Origin: Streptomyces sp. NBC_00286
GTDB lineage: Bacteria; Actinomycetota; Actinomycetes; Streptomycetales; Streptomycetaceae
DNA: 64,000 bases
Assembly: GCF_036173125.1 (NCBI RefSeq)
Contig: NZ_CP108054.1
Span: forward strand, 2,976,001 to 3,040,000
Reading direction: 5' to 3'
In this document: one piece after another, positions 16,843-26,175 of the stretch
Position numbering within the stretch: position 1 is the first letter of the stretch
Layout of the letters: every line of letters starts with the position of its first letter
Made by a program: the position numbers and the translations under genes
Notes under the pieces: generated by a model
Databases searched by the model: none
The model's input: the letters and a program-made list of their open reading frames with translations, nothing else
What the model was told of the DNA's origin: nothing

Positions 16843-18120
16843 ATGTCGCTTCTGAACCAGCCCCTGCACGAACTCGACCCGGACGTCGCCGCCGCCGTCG
16901 ACGCCGAGCTGAACCGTCAGCAGTCCACCCTGGAGATGATCGCCTCGGAGAACTTCGCTCCGGTCGCGGTCATGGAGGCCCAGGGCTCGGTCCTCACCAA
17001 CAAGTACGCCGAGGGCTACCCGGGTCGCCGCTACTACGGCGGCTGTGAGCACGTCGACGTCGTCGAGCGGATCGCCATCGAGCGGATCAAGGAGCTCTTC
17101 GGCGCCGAACACGCCAACGTCCAGCCGCACTCGGGCGCCCAGGCCAACGCCGCCGCGATGTTCGCCCTGCTCAAGCCCGGCGACACGATCATGGGCCTGA
17201 ACCTCGCGCACGGCGGGCACCTGACCCACGGCATGAAGATCAACTTCTCCGGCAAGCTGTACAACGTCGTCGCGTACCACGTGGACGACGCGACCGGCCA
17301 GGTCGACATGGCCCAGGTCGAGAAGCTGGCCAAGGAGTCCCAGCCGAAGCTGATCGTGGCCGGCTGGTCGGCGTATCCGCGCCAGCTCGACTTCGCCGCC
17401 TTCCGCCGCATCGCGGACGAGGTCGGCGCGTACCTGATGGTCGACATGGCGCACTTCGCGGGCCTGGTCGCGGCGGGTCTGCACCCGAACCCCGTCCCGC
17501 ACGCGCATGTCGTCACGACCACCACGCACAAGACGCTGGGCGGTCCGCGCGGTGGCGTGATCCTGTCCACGGCGGAACTCGCGAAGAAGATCAACTCGGC
17601 TGTCTTCCCCGGTCAGCAGGGCGGTCCCCTGGAGCATGTGATCGCCGCGAAGGCCGTCTCCTTCAAGGTCGCGGCCTCGGAGGAGTTCAAGGAGCGCCAG
17701 CGGCGCACGCTGGAGGGCGCGCGGATCCTCGCCGAGCGCCTGATGCGGGACGACGTCACCTCGGCCGGCGTCTCGGTGCTGTCCGGCGGCACGGACGTAC
17801 ACCTCGTCCTGGTCGACCTGCGCCACTCCGAGCTCGACGGCCAGCAGGCCGAGGACCGTCTCCACGAGGTCGGCATCACCGTCAACCGCAACGCCGTCCC
17901 GAACGACCCGCGCCCGCCGATGGTGACGTCCGGCCTCAGGATCGGTACGCCGGCCCTCGCCACCCGCGGCTTCACGGCCGAGGACTTCGCCGAGGTCGCG
18001 GACATCATCGCCGAGGCGCTGAAGGCGGCTTCTCCCTTCGGGGAGGCCGACGCCGAGTCGCTGAAGGCACGGGTGTCGGCGCTGGCCGACAAGCACCCGC
18101 TGTACGCGGGCCTGAAGTAG
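16843..18120 (+). CDS. glyA: serine hydroxymethyltransferase, 425 aa
   Basis: PLP enzyme interconverting serine and glycine with tetrahydrofolate. All signatures are present: the N-terminal [26 protein letters not shown], the cofactor region [12 protein letters not shown], and Lys230 in [14 protein letters not shown], which binds PLP. The length is normal. Placed right after gcvH, it can use the methylene-THF made by glycine cleavage to turn a second glycine into serine. A strong terminator follows. Confidence 0.97.
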   Translation: MSLLNQPLHELDPDVAAAVDAELNRQQSTLEMIASENFAPVAVMEAQGSVLTNKYAEGYPGRRYYGGCEHVDVVERIAIERIKELFGAEHANVQPHSGAQANAAAMFALLKPGDTIMGLNLAHGGHLTHGMKINFSGKLYNVVAYHVDDATGQVDMAQVEKLAKESQPKLIVAGWSAYPRQLDFAAFRRIADEVGAYLMVDMAHFAGLVAAGLHPNPVPHAHVVTTTTHKTLGGPRGGVILSTAELAKKINSAVFPGQQGGPLEHVIAAKAVSFKVAASEEFKERQRRTLEGARILAERLMRDDVTSAGVSVLSGGTDVHLVLVDLRHSELDGQQAEDRLHEVGITVNRNAVPNDPRPPMVTSGLRIGTPALATRGFTAEDFAEVADIIAEALKAASPFGEADAESLKARVSALADKHPLYAGLK

Positions 18121-18172
18121 GTCCGTACGTTCCGTACGACTAGTTGGGGCGCTATCTTCGGGCGCTTTCTTC

Positions 18173-18212
18173 GGGGCACCGCGCACACTGAGACGTACGT
18201 GCGCGGTGCCCC
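18173..18212 (+). terminator. terminator between glyA and sdaA
   Basis: GGGGCACCGCGCAC pairs perfectly with GTGCGCGGTGCCCC across a 12-base loop. It separates gcvT-gcvH-glyA from sdaA, so sdaA probably needs its own promoter or read-through; only 34 bases separate it from the sdaA start. Confidence 0.75.
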
Positions 18213-18246
18213 ACCCCATGCACCACCTTGTAGTTGAGGAGTCACC

Positions 18247-19614
18247 GTGGCCATCTCCGTCTTCGACCTCTTCTCGATCGGCATCGGCCCGTCCAGCTCC
18301 CACACGGTCGGCCCGATGCGCGCGGCACGCATGTTCGCCCACCGCCTGAAGAACGAGGGCCTGCTGGCCCCGACCGCCTCGATACGCGCCGAGTTGTACG
18401 GCTCCCTGGGCGCGACCGGGCACGGCCACGGCACCCCGAAGGCCGTACTGCTCGGCTTGGAGGGCGCCTCCCCGGGAACCGTGGACGTCGAGACGGCGGA
18501 CGAGCACGTGGACGCGATCCGCTCCGAGAAGCTCCTGAACCTGCTCGGCGAGCGTGAGATCCCCTTCTCCTTCGACGACGACCTGATCCTGCACCGCCGC
18601 AAGACGCTGCCGTACCACGCGAACGGCATGACCCTCTGGGCGTACGACGCTGCCGGCGCCGAACTCCTGACGAGGACGTACTACTCGGTGGGCGGCGGCT
18701 TCGTCGTCGACGAGGAGGCGGTGGGGGCCGACCGCATCAAGCTCGACGACACGGTCCTCAAGTACCGCTTCCGTACCGGCGACGAACTCCTGCGCCTGGC
18801 CCGGGAGACCGGCCTGTCGATCTCCGCACTGATGCTGGAGAACGAGCGGGCCTGGCGCACCGAGGACGAGATCCGGGCCGGGCTGTTGGAGATCTGGCGG
18901 GTGATGCAGGCATGCGTGGCCCGCGGCATGTCGCGCGAAGGCATCCTGCCCGGCGGCCTGAAGGTCCGCCGCCGCGCCGCCGTCTCAGCCCGCCAACTCC
19001 GCGCGGAGGGCGACCCGTTGGCCCACGCCATGGAGTGGATCACGCTGTACGCGATGGCCGTGAACGAGGAGAACGCGGCGGGCGGCCGCGTGGTCACCGC
19101 CCCCACGAACGGCGCGGCGGGCATCATCCCGGCCGTCCTGCACTACTACCTCAACTTCGTCCCCGGCGCCGACGAAGACGGAGTCGTCCGCTTCCTGCTC
19201 GCCGCCGGCGCCATCGGCATGCTCTTCAAGGAGAACGCCTCCATCTCCGGCGCCGAGGTCGGCTGCCAGGGCGAGGTCGGCTCCGCCTGCTCCATGGCCG
19301 CCGGCGCGCTGGCCGAAGTCCTGGGCGGCTCGCCGGAACAGGTGGAGAACGCCGCCGAGATCGGCATGGAACACAACCTCGGCCTGACCTGCGACCCGGT
19401 CGGCGGCCTGGTCCAGATCCCCTGCATCGAACGCAACGGCATGGCCGCCGTCAAGGCCGTCACCGCCGCGAAGATGGCGATGCGCGGCGACGGCTCCCAC
19501 AAGGTCTCCCTCGACAAGGTCATCAAGACCATGAAGGACACCGGCGCCGACATGAGCGTGAAGTACAAGGAGACCGCCCGGGGCGGACTCGCGGTGAACA
19601 TCATCGAGTGCTGA
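18247..19614 (+). CDS. sdaA: L-serine ammonia-lyase (iron-sulfur type), 455 aa
   Basis: Deaminates L-serine to pyruvate. It is the fused single-chain form: beta domain ([20 protein letters not shown], residues about 3-22) followed by the alpha domain with the Cys-containing cluster regions [15 protein letters not shown] and [17 protein letters not shown] that ligate a 4Fe-4S cluster. The GTG start has GAGGAG upstream. Placed after glyA, it completes a route from glycine through serine to pyruvate, suited to detoxifying glycine or serine. Its last 14 bases overlap the end of the convergent Nudix gene. Confidence 0.96.
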   Translation: MAISVFDLFSIGIGPSSSHTVGPMRAARMFAHRLKNEGLLAPTASIRAELYGSLGATGHGHGTPKAVLLGLEGASPGTVDVETADEHVDAIRSEKLLNLLGEREIPFSFDDDLILHRRKTLPYHANGMTLWAYDAAGAELLTRTYYSVGGGFVVDEEAVGADRIKLDDTVLKYRFRTGDELLRLARETGLSISALMLENERAWRTEDEIRAGLLEIWRVMQACVARGMSREGILPGGLKVRRRAAVSARQLRAEGDPLAHAMEWITLYAMAVNEENAAGGRVVTAPTNGAAGIIPAVLHYYLNFVPGADEDGVVRFLLAAGAIGMLFKENASISGAEVGCQGEVGSACSMAAGALAEVLGGSPEQVENAAEIGMEHNLGLTCDPVGGLVQIPCIERNGMAAVKAVTAAKMAMRGDGSHKVSLDKVIKTMKDTGADMSVKYKETARGGLAVNIIEC

Positions 19615-20134
19615 GGGTGCTCGCCCCCTTCCCTGCCGTCCAGCCGTCCAGGAACACCTGAGGGCCACCCTTGAGGTAGTTGTGGAGGGCACTTGCGGTG
19701 GATCTCACGAACTCGTCGGGGATGGCCTCGACGTCAACCCAGCGAACCTGGGCGTGCTTGCGCGGTTCTCGGTTCTCGGGTTCGCCGGTCCATTCGTGGG
19801 CGGTGAAGACCACGGTGAGGAAGCCGTTGGGGGCTTCGACGCCCCAGGCGCAGTGGATGATGTGGGCGACCTTCAGCGACTCCGGCTTCACGGTGAGGCC
19901 GGTCTCCTCGTAGAGCTCGCGTACGGCGGTTTCGGTGATGGGTTCGCCGGGTTCGCTCTTGCCGACGGGGAGATCCCACATGCCCTGGCCGAATTTGGCG
20001 TTCTGGCCGCGCTGGAGGAGGACGACGCGGTTGGTGGCCTTGTCGTGGACGATGACGGCGGCGACGAGCCGGGTCATCGATTCGAGGGCGGGCTTGAGGG
20101 CAATGGGCTCGTCCTCGGTTGACCGCTGAGCCAC
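19601..20134 (-). CDS. Nudix hydrolase, 177 aa
   Basis: The Nudix box is perfect: [20 protein letters not shown] followed by TGL (G-x5-E-x7-RE-x2-EE-x-GL), preceded by QGMWDLPVG. Such enzymes cleave nucleoside diphosphates linked to another group, using Mg2+; the substrate cannot be predicted. The start is taken as the GTG at 20134 (VAQRSTEDE), with GAAGGGA seven bases upstream; the frame is open 22 codons further. The C-terminus overlaps the sdaA stop by 14 bases in convergent orientation. Confidence 0.87.
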   Translation of the reverse strand: MAQRSTEDEPIALKPALESMTRLVAAVIVHDKATNRVVLLQRGQNAKFGQGMWDLPVGKSEPGEPITETAVRELYEETGLTVKPESLKVAHIIHCAWGVEAPNGFLTVVFTAHEWTGEPENREPRKHAQVRWVDVEAIPDEFVRSTASALHNYLKGGPQVFLDGWTAGKGASTLSTR

Positions 20135-20300
20135 GGTTACGTCCCTTCGTCGGCCGGTGGATGGGCAGTTTAGGCTTTGCGCCTGCGTTCGGCAGAACAT
20201 CCATACGAGGGTGAGGCATCTGAAGTAAGGGAAAACGCAAGGTAGTTGCTATTTCCCTCGCCCCCTCGCCCCTCTCCCCCACCGCACGGAGGATCCCCCC

Positions 20301-20858
20301 ATGCTGCGCGGCATCGATGTCAGTTCCCACCAGTCGTCCTCGTACGACACCGATGGCCTGTCCTTCGTCTTCGTCAAGGCGACGGAGGGCCGTACGTACA
20401 CCAACCCCAAGCTGGCCGCCCAGACGAAGAGAGCCCGCGACGCCGGCTGTGTGGTCGGCTTCTACCACTTCCTCTGGCCGGGCAACCTCACGACCCAAGC
20501 CGAGTACTTCGTCAGCAAGGCCCCGGAAAAAGCGGGCGACATCCTCGCGGTGGACTGGGAAACGACGAGTGAGGGCACGCGTGCGAGCAACTCGGAAAAG
20601 GACCGGTTCATCCGGAAGGTGAAGGAACTGCGGCCCAATCACCGCACCATCCTGTATTGCAACCGGAACTTTTGGCTGAACCACGACAGCACCTCGTACG
20701 CGGGCGACGGCCTGTGGATCGCCGACTACGTGACCGCCGGCAAACCCCGCATCCAGGCCAAGTGGCGCTTCCACCAGTACACCGACAACCCGCTGGACAA
20801 GAACGTGGCCGACTTCAGCAGCAAGGCCGCGCTGAAGGAGTGGGCTCAGGGCGGCTGA
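20301..20858 (+). CDS. GH25 muramidase-like protein without signal peptide, 185 aa
   Basis: The protein is a single GH25 lysozyme domain: GIDVSSHQ at residues 4-11, FVKATEGRTY, GFYHFLWP, and the catalytic-type acidic pair in AVDWETT (Asp85 and Glu87). GH25 enzymes cut the N-acetylmuramic acid to N-acetylglucosamine bond of peptidoglycan. The start ATG is preceded by GGAGG and the protein begins directly with the first strand, so there is no signal peptide, transmembrane helix or wall-binding repeat. A non-classical export route, release on lysis, or a phage origin are all possible; no phage genes are nearby. Confidence 0.85.
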   Translation: MLRGIDVSSHQSSSYDTDGLSFVFVKATEGRTYTNPKLAAQTKRARDAGCVVGFYHFLWPGNLTTQAEYFVSKAPEKAGDILAVDWETTSEGTRASNSEKDRFIRKVKELRPNHRTILYCNRNFWLNHDSTSYAGDGLWIADYVTAGKPRIQAKWRFHQYTDNPLDKNVADFSSKAALKEWAQGG

Positions 20859-20899
20859 CCCGCCTACTCATGCGACAGGGTTCAGAGTTGGTGCCGCGT

Positions 20900-20939
20900 C
20901 CCGACGTCCCGACGTCCCGACGTCCCGACGTCCCGACGT
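20900..20939. repeat. five tandem copies of the 8-mer CCCGACGT
   Basis: Five perfect head-to-tail units of CCCGACGT lie between the GH25 stop and the terminator. Copy number is likely variable between strains. Confidence 0.9.
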
Positions 20940-20944
20940 AGGCA

Positions 20945-20967
20945 CTCGGCCGGGAGTCCCGGCCGAG
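20945..20967. terminator. bidirectional terminator between GH25 and MMPL genes
   Basis: CTCGGCCGGG pairs perfectly with CCCGGCCGAG across an AGT loop; flanking GGC/GCC bases extend it past one mismatch. The genes on both sides converge on it. Confidence 0.7.
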
Positions 20968-20997
20968 CGCCTGCGTCGACTGCACGCCGCCAGAGGG

Positions 20998-23199
20998 TCA
21001 GACCTTGGCGGGCGTCCGCTCCTCCTTCTCGGCGGGCGCGCCCTCGGTGAGGCCCAGCCGACCGTGCACCGCGCGCAGCGGCTTCGGCGAGTACCAGGCC
21101 GTACGGCCGAGGAGGCGCATGGCGGCCGGTACCAGTACTCCGCGTACGGCCACCGCGTCGATCAGGATCGCCAGGCCGCTGCCGAGCCCGAACATCTGGA
21201 TGAAGCTGACCTGGGCCGTGCCGAAGGCGAAGAAGCTCACCGCGAGCAGCCCGGCGGCCATGGTCACGATTCGCCCGGTGTGCGAGAGCCCGCTGGTGAC
21301 GGCGGTCTCGGTGTCGGCGCCCGCGTCGTGCAGTTCCTTGATCCGGCTGGTCACGAAGACCTCGTAGTCCATGGACAGGCCGAAGGCGATGCAGAACATG
21401 AGCACCGTCATGGAGGTGTCCATCGGCTGTGGCGTGAAGCCGAGCAGAGAGGACAGGTGGCCGTCCTGGAAGATCCACACCATCACGCCGATGGCCGCGG
21501 TGAGGCTGATGGCGTTGAGGACCAGCGCTCGGAGCGGCTGCACCACGCTGCCGGTGAACAGGAAGAGGAGTACGAATGTGGTGACCGCCACGAGAGCGAT
21601 GGCGGCCGGGAGCCGGTCGGCGATCGAGTCCTTGGAGTCGACGAGCCGCGCGTCGGTGCCGCCGACCAGCGTCTCGGTCCCGGCGGGCGGATCCACCGCC
21701 CGTACGTCCTTGACCAGGTCCTGGGCCTCGTCCGACTTGGGGGTGAGGCCGGTGACGACCGTGATCCGCTGGGCGTCGGGGCGGCCGAGTACGGCATTCG
21801 CAGGCCCTGGCGGGGTGGCGCGACCCTCGCTGAAGGTGCCGGCGGACGTCTCGACCCGCACGGCGCCGTCGAGCCGCGACAGTTCGGTCGCGTACGAGCG
21901 CAGCCCGTCCGCGGCCACGGGCCCGGTCGTGACGATCTGAACCGCCGACTCGTCGCTGCCTGTGAAGTCGCGCTGAATTTCGGTGGCGACCTGTCGGCTC
22001 TGGGCGCTCTCCGGCAGCACCCGCTCGTCCGGCGTGCCGAAGGTGACGCCGAGCAGTGGACTCGCGGCGAGCAGCAGGATCCCGAGGACCGGAAGTGCGG
22101 TCAGCGCTGGCCTGCGCATGACCGTGCGGGCCAGCCGGCCCCAGAAGGGCGCCTCGGCGCTGCGTACGGTCTGCGCCCAGGGCAGGCGGCCGTTGTTGAC
22201 CCGGTGGCCGAGCACGGCGAGCAGCGCCGGGACGACGAGCAGGGCGCTGACGGCGGCGATGATCACCACGCCGATGCCCGCGTAGGCGAAGGAGCGCAGG
22301 AAGAACTGCGGGAAGACCAGCAGGGCGGCGAGTGCGGCGGCGACGGTCGCCGCCGAGAAGACGATGGTCCGCCCGGCCGTCCGTACGGTGTGCCGGAGTG
22401 CCTCGGGAACGTCGGCGCCCTCCGCGAGGTGCTCGCGGAACCGGCTGATCATGAGCAGGGCGTAGTCGATACCGAGGCCAAGACCGAGGGCGGTGGTGAG
22501 GTTGATCGAGAACACCGACACGTTGGTGATGCTGCCGAGCACATAGAGCTCGGCGAAGGTGCCGACGATCGCGATCAGCCCGATGACCAGGGGCAGCAGT
22601 GCCGCGACGAGGCTGCCGAAGGCGATCACGAGCAGGATGAGGATCAGGGGTACGGCGATCGCCTCGGCCAGCGCGAGGTCCTTGGCTACCTGGTTGGGTA
22701 CTTCGTCGCCGACTGCGGCGTTTCCGCCGGCCTGCACGCTCAGCCCGTTCCGGTCGCCGGTGTACGCGTCGATGAGCGCCGAGGCGTTGTCGCCCTGTTC
22801 GGTGTCGTCGCCCTTGACGTGGGCCAGCACCAGGGCCGCGTCGCCGTCCCGGGAGGTCAGCGTGGCGGCGCCGGTGTCCCAGTACGAGATCACGTTCGCC
22901 ACGGTGGGCTCACCCTTGAGCTCCGAGGTGAGGGTGCGGCCCGCGCGTTCGGCCTCGGGGGAACCGAGGTCGCCATCGTCGGCCCGTACCAGCAGGACCA
23001 GATTGGTCTCGCCGCCGAACTTCTCGTCGATGAGCTCCTGGGCGCGGGTCGAGGGCGCGTTCGGATCCTCGAAGCCGCCGCCCAGGAGCTTGCCGAACGC
23101 CCCGAAGCCGATGGCCGCCATGGCGACCACGGCCACCGCGGTCAGTGTCAGTAGGAGTCGGCCCCGATGGAGGGCCAGCTCGGAAATTCGATCGAACAC
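20998..23199 (-). CDS. MMPL-family RND exporter, 733 aa
   Basis: A large inner-membrane exporter with the duplicated MMPL layout: one helix, an extracellular domain (about residues 35-180), five or six helices including TALGLGLGIDYALLMISRFR, then a second helix, domain and bundle containing AFGLSMDYEVFVTSRIKEL. The conserved GxxxDY/F elements for proton relay are visible in both halves. The start is GTG with GGAGATC upstream. The family exports lipids, antibiotics or siderophores; the substrate is unknown. It diverges from a TetR gene across an inverted repeat, so it is probably induced by the ligand of that TetR. Confidence 0.92.
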   Translation of the reverse strand: MFDRISELALHRGRLLLTLTAVAVVAMAAIGFGAFGKLLGGGFEDPNAPSTRAQELIDEKFGGETNLVLLVRADDGDLGSPEAERAGRTLTSELKGEPTVANVISYWDTGAATLTSRDGDAALVLAHVKGDDTEQGDNASALIDAYTGDRNGLSVQAGGNAAVGDEVPNQVAKDLALAEAIAVPLILILLVIAFGSLVAALLPLVIGLIAIVGTFAELYVLGSITNVSVFSINLTTALGLGLGIDYALLMISRFREHLAEGADVPEALRHTVRTAGRTIVFSAATVAAALAALLVFPQFFLRSFAYAGIGVVIIAAVSALLVVPALLAVLGHRVNNGRLPWAQTVRSAEAPFWGRLARTVMRRPALTALPVLGILLLAASPLLGVTFGTPDERVLPESAQSRQVATEIQRDFTGSDESAVQIVTTGPVAADGLRSYATELSRLDGAVRVETSAGTFSEGRATPPGPANAVLGRPDAQRITVVTGLTPKSDEAQDLVKDVRAVDPPAGTETLVGGTDARLVDSKDSIADRLPAAIALVAVTTFVLLFLFTGSVVQPLRALVLNAISLTAAIGVMVWIFQDGHLSSLLGFTPQPMDTSMTVLMFCIAFGLSMDYEVFVTSRIKELHDAGADTETAVTSGLSHTGRIVTMAAGLLAVSFFAFGTAQVSFIQMFGLGSGLAILIDAVAVRGVLVPAAMRLLGRTAWYSPKPLRAVHGRLGLTEGAPAEKEERTPAKV

Positions 23200-23222
23200 G
23201 GTGATCTCCCCCAGATGTTTAT

Positions 23223-23259
23223 GCCGTTAACATTGACGATGGCACAGGATGTTAACGGC
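23223..23259. promoter_or_regulatory. inverted repeat operator between MMPL exporter and TetR
   Basis: GCCGTTAACAT (23223-23233) and ATGTTAACGGC (23249-23259) are exact reverse complements, 15 bases apart. The second arm also starts the imperfect palindrome GTTAACGGCGTCAAC (23251-23265). Both lie in the 110-base divergent promoter. Confidence 0.7.
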
Positions 23260-23309
23260 GTCAACTTCGGCTTTCGGAGCCGGATGGAGTCATCGGGCAG
23301 GATGGAGTC

Positions 23310-23960
23310 ATGGGAGCGATCACTGGCGGCAAGTCCCGCTACCACCACGGCGATCTCCGTAACGCGCTGATCGGGGCCGCCGTGGAACTCGCGGCCGAAG
23401 GCGGCCCCGAGCGGGTCGTCCTGCGTGAGGCGGCCCGCAGCGTCGGCGTGTCACCCACCGCCGCATACCGCCACTTCAGCGGCCAGGGAGATCTCCTCCA
23501 TGCCGTGAAGGCCCGTGGCCAGCAGGCGCTCGCCGCATCGATGACCGAGACCCTGAACGCACGACCCCGGCTCGACGACCCCGGGGAGGAGGCCGTGCGC
23601 AGGGCGGAGGCGATCGGGCGCGGGTACGTACGGTTCGCGATCGAGCACCCGGGGCTCTTCCGCACCGCCTTCTGCCGTACGACCACGGAGGAGCCCGATG
23701 CCTTCACCGGCCTCGAAGCCCCCGACGACAGGCCGGAGTTCGCGGCGTTCGTAGAGCTCTCCGACACGCTCGACGCGCTCGTGGCCACGGGCCGGATGCG
23801 GCCGGAGAACCGGCCCGCCGCCGAGGTCGCCGCCTGGTCGACCGTCCACGGCCTCTCGCTGCTCATCCTTGACGGGCCCCTCGCCCGCCTCCCCGCCGAT
23901 CAGCGCGACGCGGTCGTCGAACGCACCATCAGCACGATCGTGGCGGGTCTTGTCCGGTAG
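23310..23960 (+). CDS. TetR family regulator of the MMPL exporter, 216 aa
   Basis: The N-terminal TetR helix-turn-helix is clear: YHHGDLRNALIGAAVELAAE and LREAARSVGVSPTAAYRHFS (about residues 9-55), with TetR_C-type ligand domain after it (EEAVRRAEAIGRGYVRFAIE, LFRTAFC). TetR repressors beside exporters usually sense the exported compound. Divergence from the MMPL gene and the 11-bp inverted repeat between them support direct local control. Confidence 0.9.
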   Translation: MGAITGGKSRYHHGDLRNALIGAAVELAAEGGPERVVLREAARSVGVSPTAAYRHFSGQGDLLHAVKARGQQALAASMTETLNARPRLDDPGEEAVRRAEAIGRGYVRFAIEHPGLFRTAFCRTTTEEPDAFTGLEAPDDRPEFAAFVELSDTLDALVATGRMRPENRPAAEVAAWSTVHGLSLLILDGPLARLPADQRDAVVERTISTIVAGLVR

Positions 23961-24139
23961 GTGCCGTGCCTCAGGGGGTTGGTTCCACGGCCCCGCCCCT
24001 CACGCCAAAGACCCGTACAACCACGGAAGTTGAAGCCACCTGGTTCAATGCGAATGTTTCGGCTCGCGAATTGCGCGAGAGGTATTGACGCTGTTCACCG
24101 GAACCTCAATCATCCCAATTGCTCGACACTTCGACCCTA

Positions 24140-24155
24140 GTTCGACATATCGAAC
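24140..24155. promoter_or_regulatory. inverted repeat upstream of arabinofuranosidase gene
   Basis: GTTCGA-CATA-TCGAAC, with perfect six-base arms, lies 82 bases before the GH62 start. Further TTCGA/TCGAC words occur just upstream. It could bind a LacI- or ROK-type sugar repressor, which is inference from position only. Confidence 0.45.
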
Positions 24156-24236
24156 GTCAAGGGCCGCACCACACCGGCGTCCGAACAGCCTCACGGGACA
24201 AACCGGAGCCGCATGCTCAAGGATGACGAGGTCCTT

Positions 24237-25664
24237 ATGCACAGACGTAGTTTCAGCCACAGACATCCCTCTGCGGTGCTCGCCGCCGTGGTTGCGGCCC
24301 TGGCCGCGTTGGCGGCGCTGCTCGTCGCCGGCCCGGCTCAGGCGGCCACCACCAACGACTTGCGCAGTGTTGCTTCCGGCCGGTGTCTCGATGTGGCGGG
24401 CTTCAGCCAGACCGACGGCGCGAACGTGCACATCTGGGACTGCCACGACGGAACCAACCAGAAGTGGACGTTGACGGACAGCGACCAGCTGACCGTGTAC
24501 GGCAACAAGTGCCTGGATGTCCGGGGAGGCGGCACCACGTCCGGGACCCCGGTGCAGATCTGGACGTGTACCGGCACTACGAACCAGCAGTGGCGGGTGA
24601 ACGCCGACGGCACGATCGTCAGCGTGCGGTCCGGGCTGTGCCTGGACGTCTCGGGCTGGGGTACGGCCAACGGCACGGGGGTGCATATCTGGTCGTGCCA
24701 CGGCGGCGCCAACCAGAAGTGGACCGGCCTGTCCGGGGCGAGCAACGCGTGTGCTCTTCCGTCGACCTACCGGTGGACCTCGACGGGTCCGCTGGCAGAG
24801 CCGGCGAACGGGCAGGTCGCGCTGAAGGACTTCGCCACCACCACGTACAACGGCAAGCACCTGGTCTACGCGACCACCTCCGACGGAACGAAGTGGGGCT
24901 CGACGGCGTTCAGTCCCTTCACGAACTGGTCGGACATGGGGGCGGCCACCCAGACCGCGATGAACGAGCCCGTGGCGGTGGCGCCCGAACTGTTCTACTT
25001 CGCGCCCAAGAACATCTGGGTGATGGTGGACCAGTGGGGTCAGTGGCCGTTCTACTACCGCACGTCCAGCGACCCCACCAACCCCAACGGCTGGTCCGCC
25101 CGGCAGCCGCTGTTCACCGGCAGCTTCCCCGCCGGCGAAGGTGGCGCCCCACTCGACCCGACCATGATCGCCGACGACCAGAACATGTACCTGTTCTTCG
25201 CCGGTGACAACGGCAAGATCTACCGGGCGAGCATGCCGATCGGGAACTTCCCGGGCAACTTCGGCTCCTCGTACACGACGATCATGAGCGAAGCGAACAG
25301 GGACCTTCTGTTCGAGGCGCCGGAGGTCTACAAGGTCCAGGGCCAGAACCAGTACCTCATGATCGTTGAGGCGCAGGGTTCGAACCGCTACTTCCGCTCG
25401 TTCACCGCCTCCAGTCTGAACGGTCCGTGGACCGTCCAGGCCGGCAGCGAGAGCAGCCCCTTCGCGGGCCAGGCCAACAGCGGTTCCACTTGGGCCCAGG
25501 GCGTCAGCCACGGTGATCTGGTCCGCAACAACCCCGACGAGACCATGACCATCGATCCCTGCAACCTGCAGTTCCTCTACCAGGGCCTCCCCACCAACAC
25601 ACCGGGGGGCACCGACTACCAGAAACTGCCGTACCGGCCGGGCCTGCTCACCCTGCAGCGCTGA
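24237..25664 (+). CDS. secreted alpha-L-arabinofuranosidase: CBM13 plus GH62, 475 aa
   Basis: A twin-Arg-rich signal peptide ([11 protein letters not shown] then [19 protein letters not shown]) leads a ricin-type CBM13 of three QxW repeats (NQKWTL, NQQWRV, NQKWTG; about residues 35-165) with C-L-D cysteine motifs. A GH62 five-bladed propeller follows ([16 protein letters not shown] to the end). Candidate catalytic acids lie in [13 protein letters not shown] (Asp), LDPTMIADD (Asp) and [10 protein letters not shown] (Glu). GH62 enzymes remove arabinose side chains from arabinoxylan; the CBM13 would hold the enzyme on xylan. The start at 24237 is preceded by GAGG; an ATG 24 bases upstream is the alternative. 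The terminator at 25771 follows. Confidence 0.93.
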   Translation: MHRRSFSHRHPSAVLAAVVAALAALAALLVAGPAQAATTNDLRSVASGRCLDVAGFSQTDGANVHIWDCHDGTNQKWTLTDSDQLTVYGNKCLDVRGGGTTSGTPVQIWTCTGTTNQQWRVNADGTIVSVRSGLCLDVSGWGTANGTGVHIWSCHGGANQKWTGLSGASNACALPSTYRWTSTGPLAEPANGQVALKDFATTTYNGKHLVYATTSDGTKWGSTAFSPFTNWSDMGAATQTAMNEPVAVAPELFYFAPKNIWVMVDQWGQWPFYYRTSSDPTNPNGWSARQPLFTGSFPAGEGGAPLDPTMIADDQNMYLFFAGDNGKIYRASMPIGNFPGNFGSSYTTIMSEANRDLLFEAPEVYKVQGQNQYLMIVEAQGSNRYFRSFTASSLNGPWTVQAGSESSPFAGQANSGSTWAQGVSHGDLVRNNPDETMTIDPCNLQFLYQGLPTNTPGGTDYQKLPYRPGLLTLQR

Positions 25665-25770
25665 CCCGCCTGATCCCCGGTGATCGCGATGGGGTGCGGT
25701 CCGCCGACGCGTAGACGAGCTGTCTTCGGCGTGAGCAACTCCACCTGCTGACCGATACCCACCGCCTTGA

Positions 25771-25801
25771 GGAACCCCAGCCGCGCGTCGGCTGGGGTTC
25801 C
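25771..25801. terminator. bidirectional terminator between GH62 and EF-hand genes
   Basis: GGAACCCCAGCCG pairs perfectly with CGGCTGGGGTTCC across CGCGT (13-bp stem). The genes on both sides converge. Confidence 0.8.
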
Positions 25802-25812
25802 CCATCCTCGGC

Positions 25813-26025
25813 TCACTTGTTCAGGTTCGCCCAGAACTCGTCGAACGAGAGGAGCTTGTCGCCGTTGAGGTCCCGGTCGGCGATCACGGTCTCCGCCACG
25901 GACTCGGTGACGTTCCAGTCGCCGCCTTGGGCCAGGGCGGTCTTGAACTCGGCGGCGGTGACGAAGCCGTCACCATCCGTGTCAATCCGCTGGAACTGCT
26001 TACGTGCTTCCTCGATGTCCGCCAC
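25813..26025 (-). CDS. cabB: small EF-hand calcium-binding protein, 70 aa
   Basis: Two EF-hand loops fill the protein: Asp15-Glu26 (DTDGDGFVTAAE) is canonical, and Asp52-Glu63 (DLNGDKLLSFDE) keeps the ligands but has Asn at position 3 and Lys in place of the usual Gly at position 6. Length and position fit the small Streptomyces calmodulin-like protein CabB; the symbol rests on that likeness, recalled from memory. The GTG start has AGAAGGGG six bases upstream. It has no signal peptide, so it should act in the cytoplasm as a Ca2+ buffer or sensor. Targets are unknown. Confidence 0.85.
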   Translation of the reverse strand: MADIEEARKQFQRIDTDGDGFVTAAEFKTALAQGGDWNVTESVAETVIADRDLNGDKLLSFDEFWANLNK

Positions 26026-26175
26026 CGGGTGCCCCTTCTTGCTATGTCACTGTCAACCATGTCCTGCTGTCGGAGGTCAGATTAACCGGCGGGCTGGGAA
26101 CGGAGCGCGGCGACCACCGCGGTGGAGTCCGGGCCTTCCAGCGGGTGGAGACTGAAGCCGGTGAGAGGGGACCTC

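Noticed and set aside
16462..18618. 718-codon minus-strand frame opposite gcvH, glyA and sdaA
   Set aside because: Shadow of three conserved genes; no domain or signal of its own.
21064..23154. 696-codon plus-strand frame opposite the MMPL exporter
   Set aside because: Gly/Arg/His-rich antisense shadow; no membrane segments.
24045..25805. 586-codon minus-strand frame opposite the GH62 gene
   Set aside because: Opposite strand carries a clear signal peptide, CBM13 and GH62.
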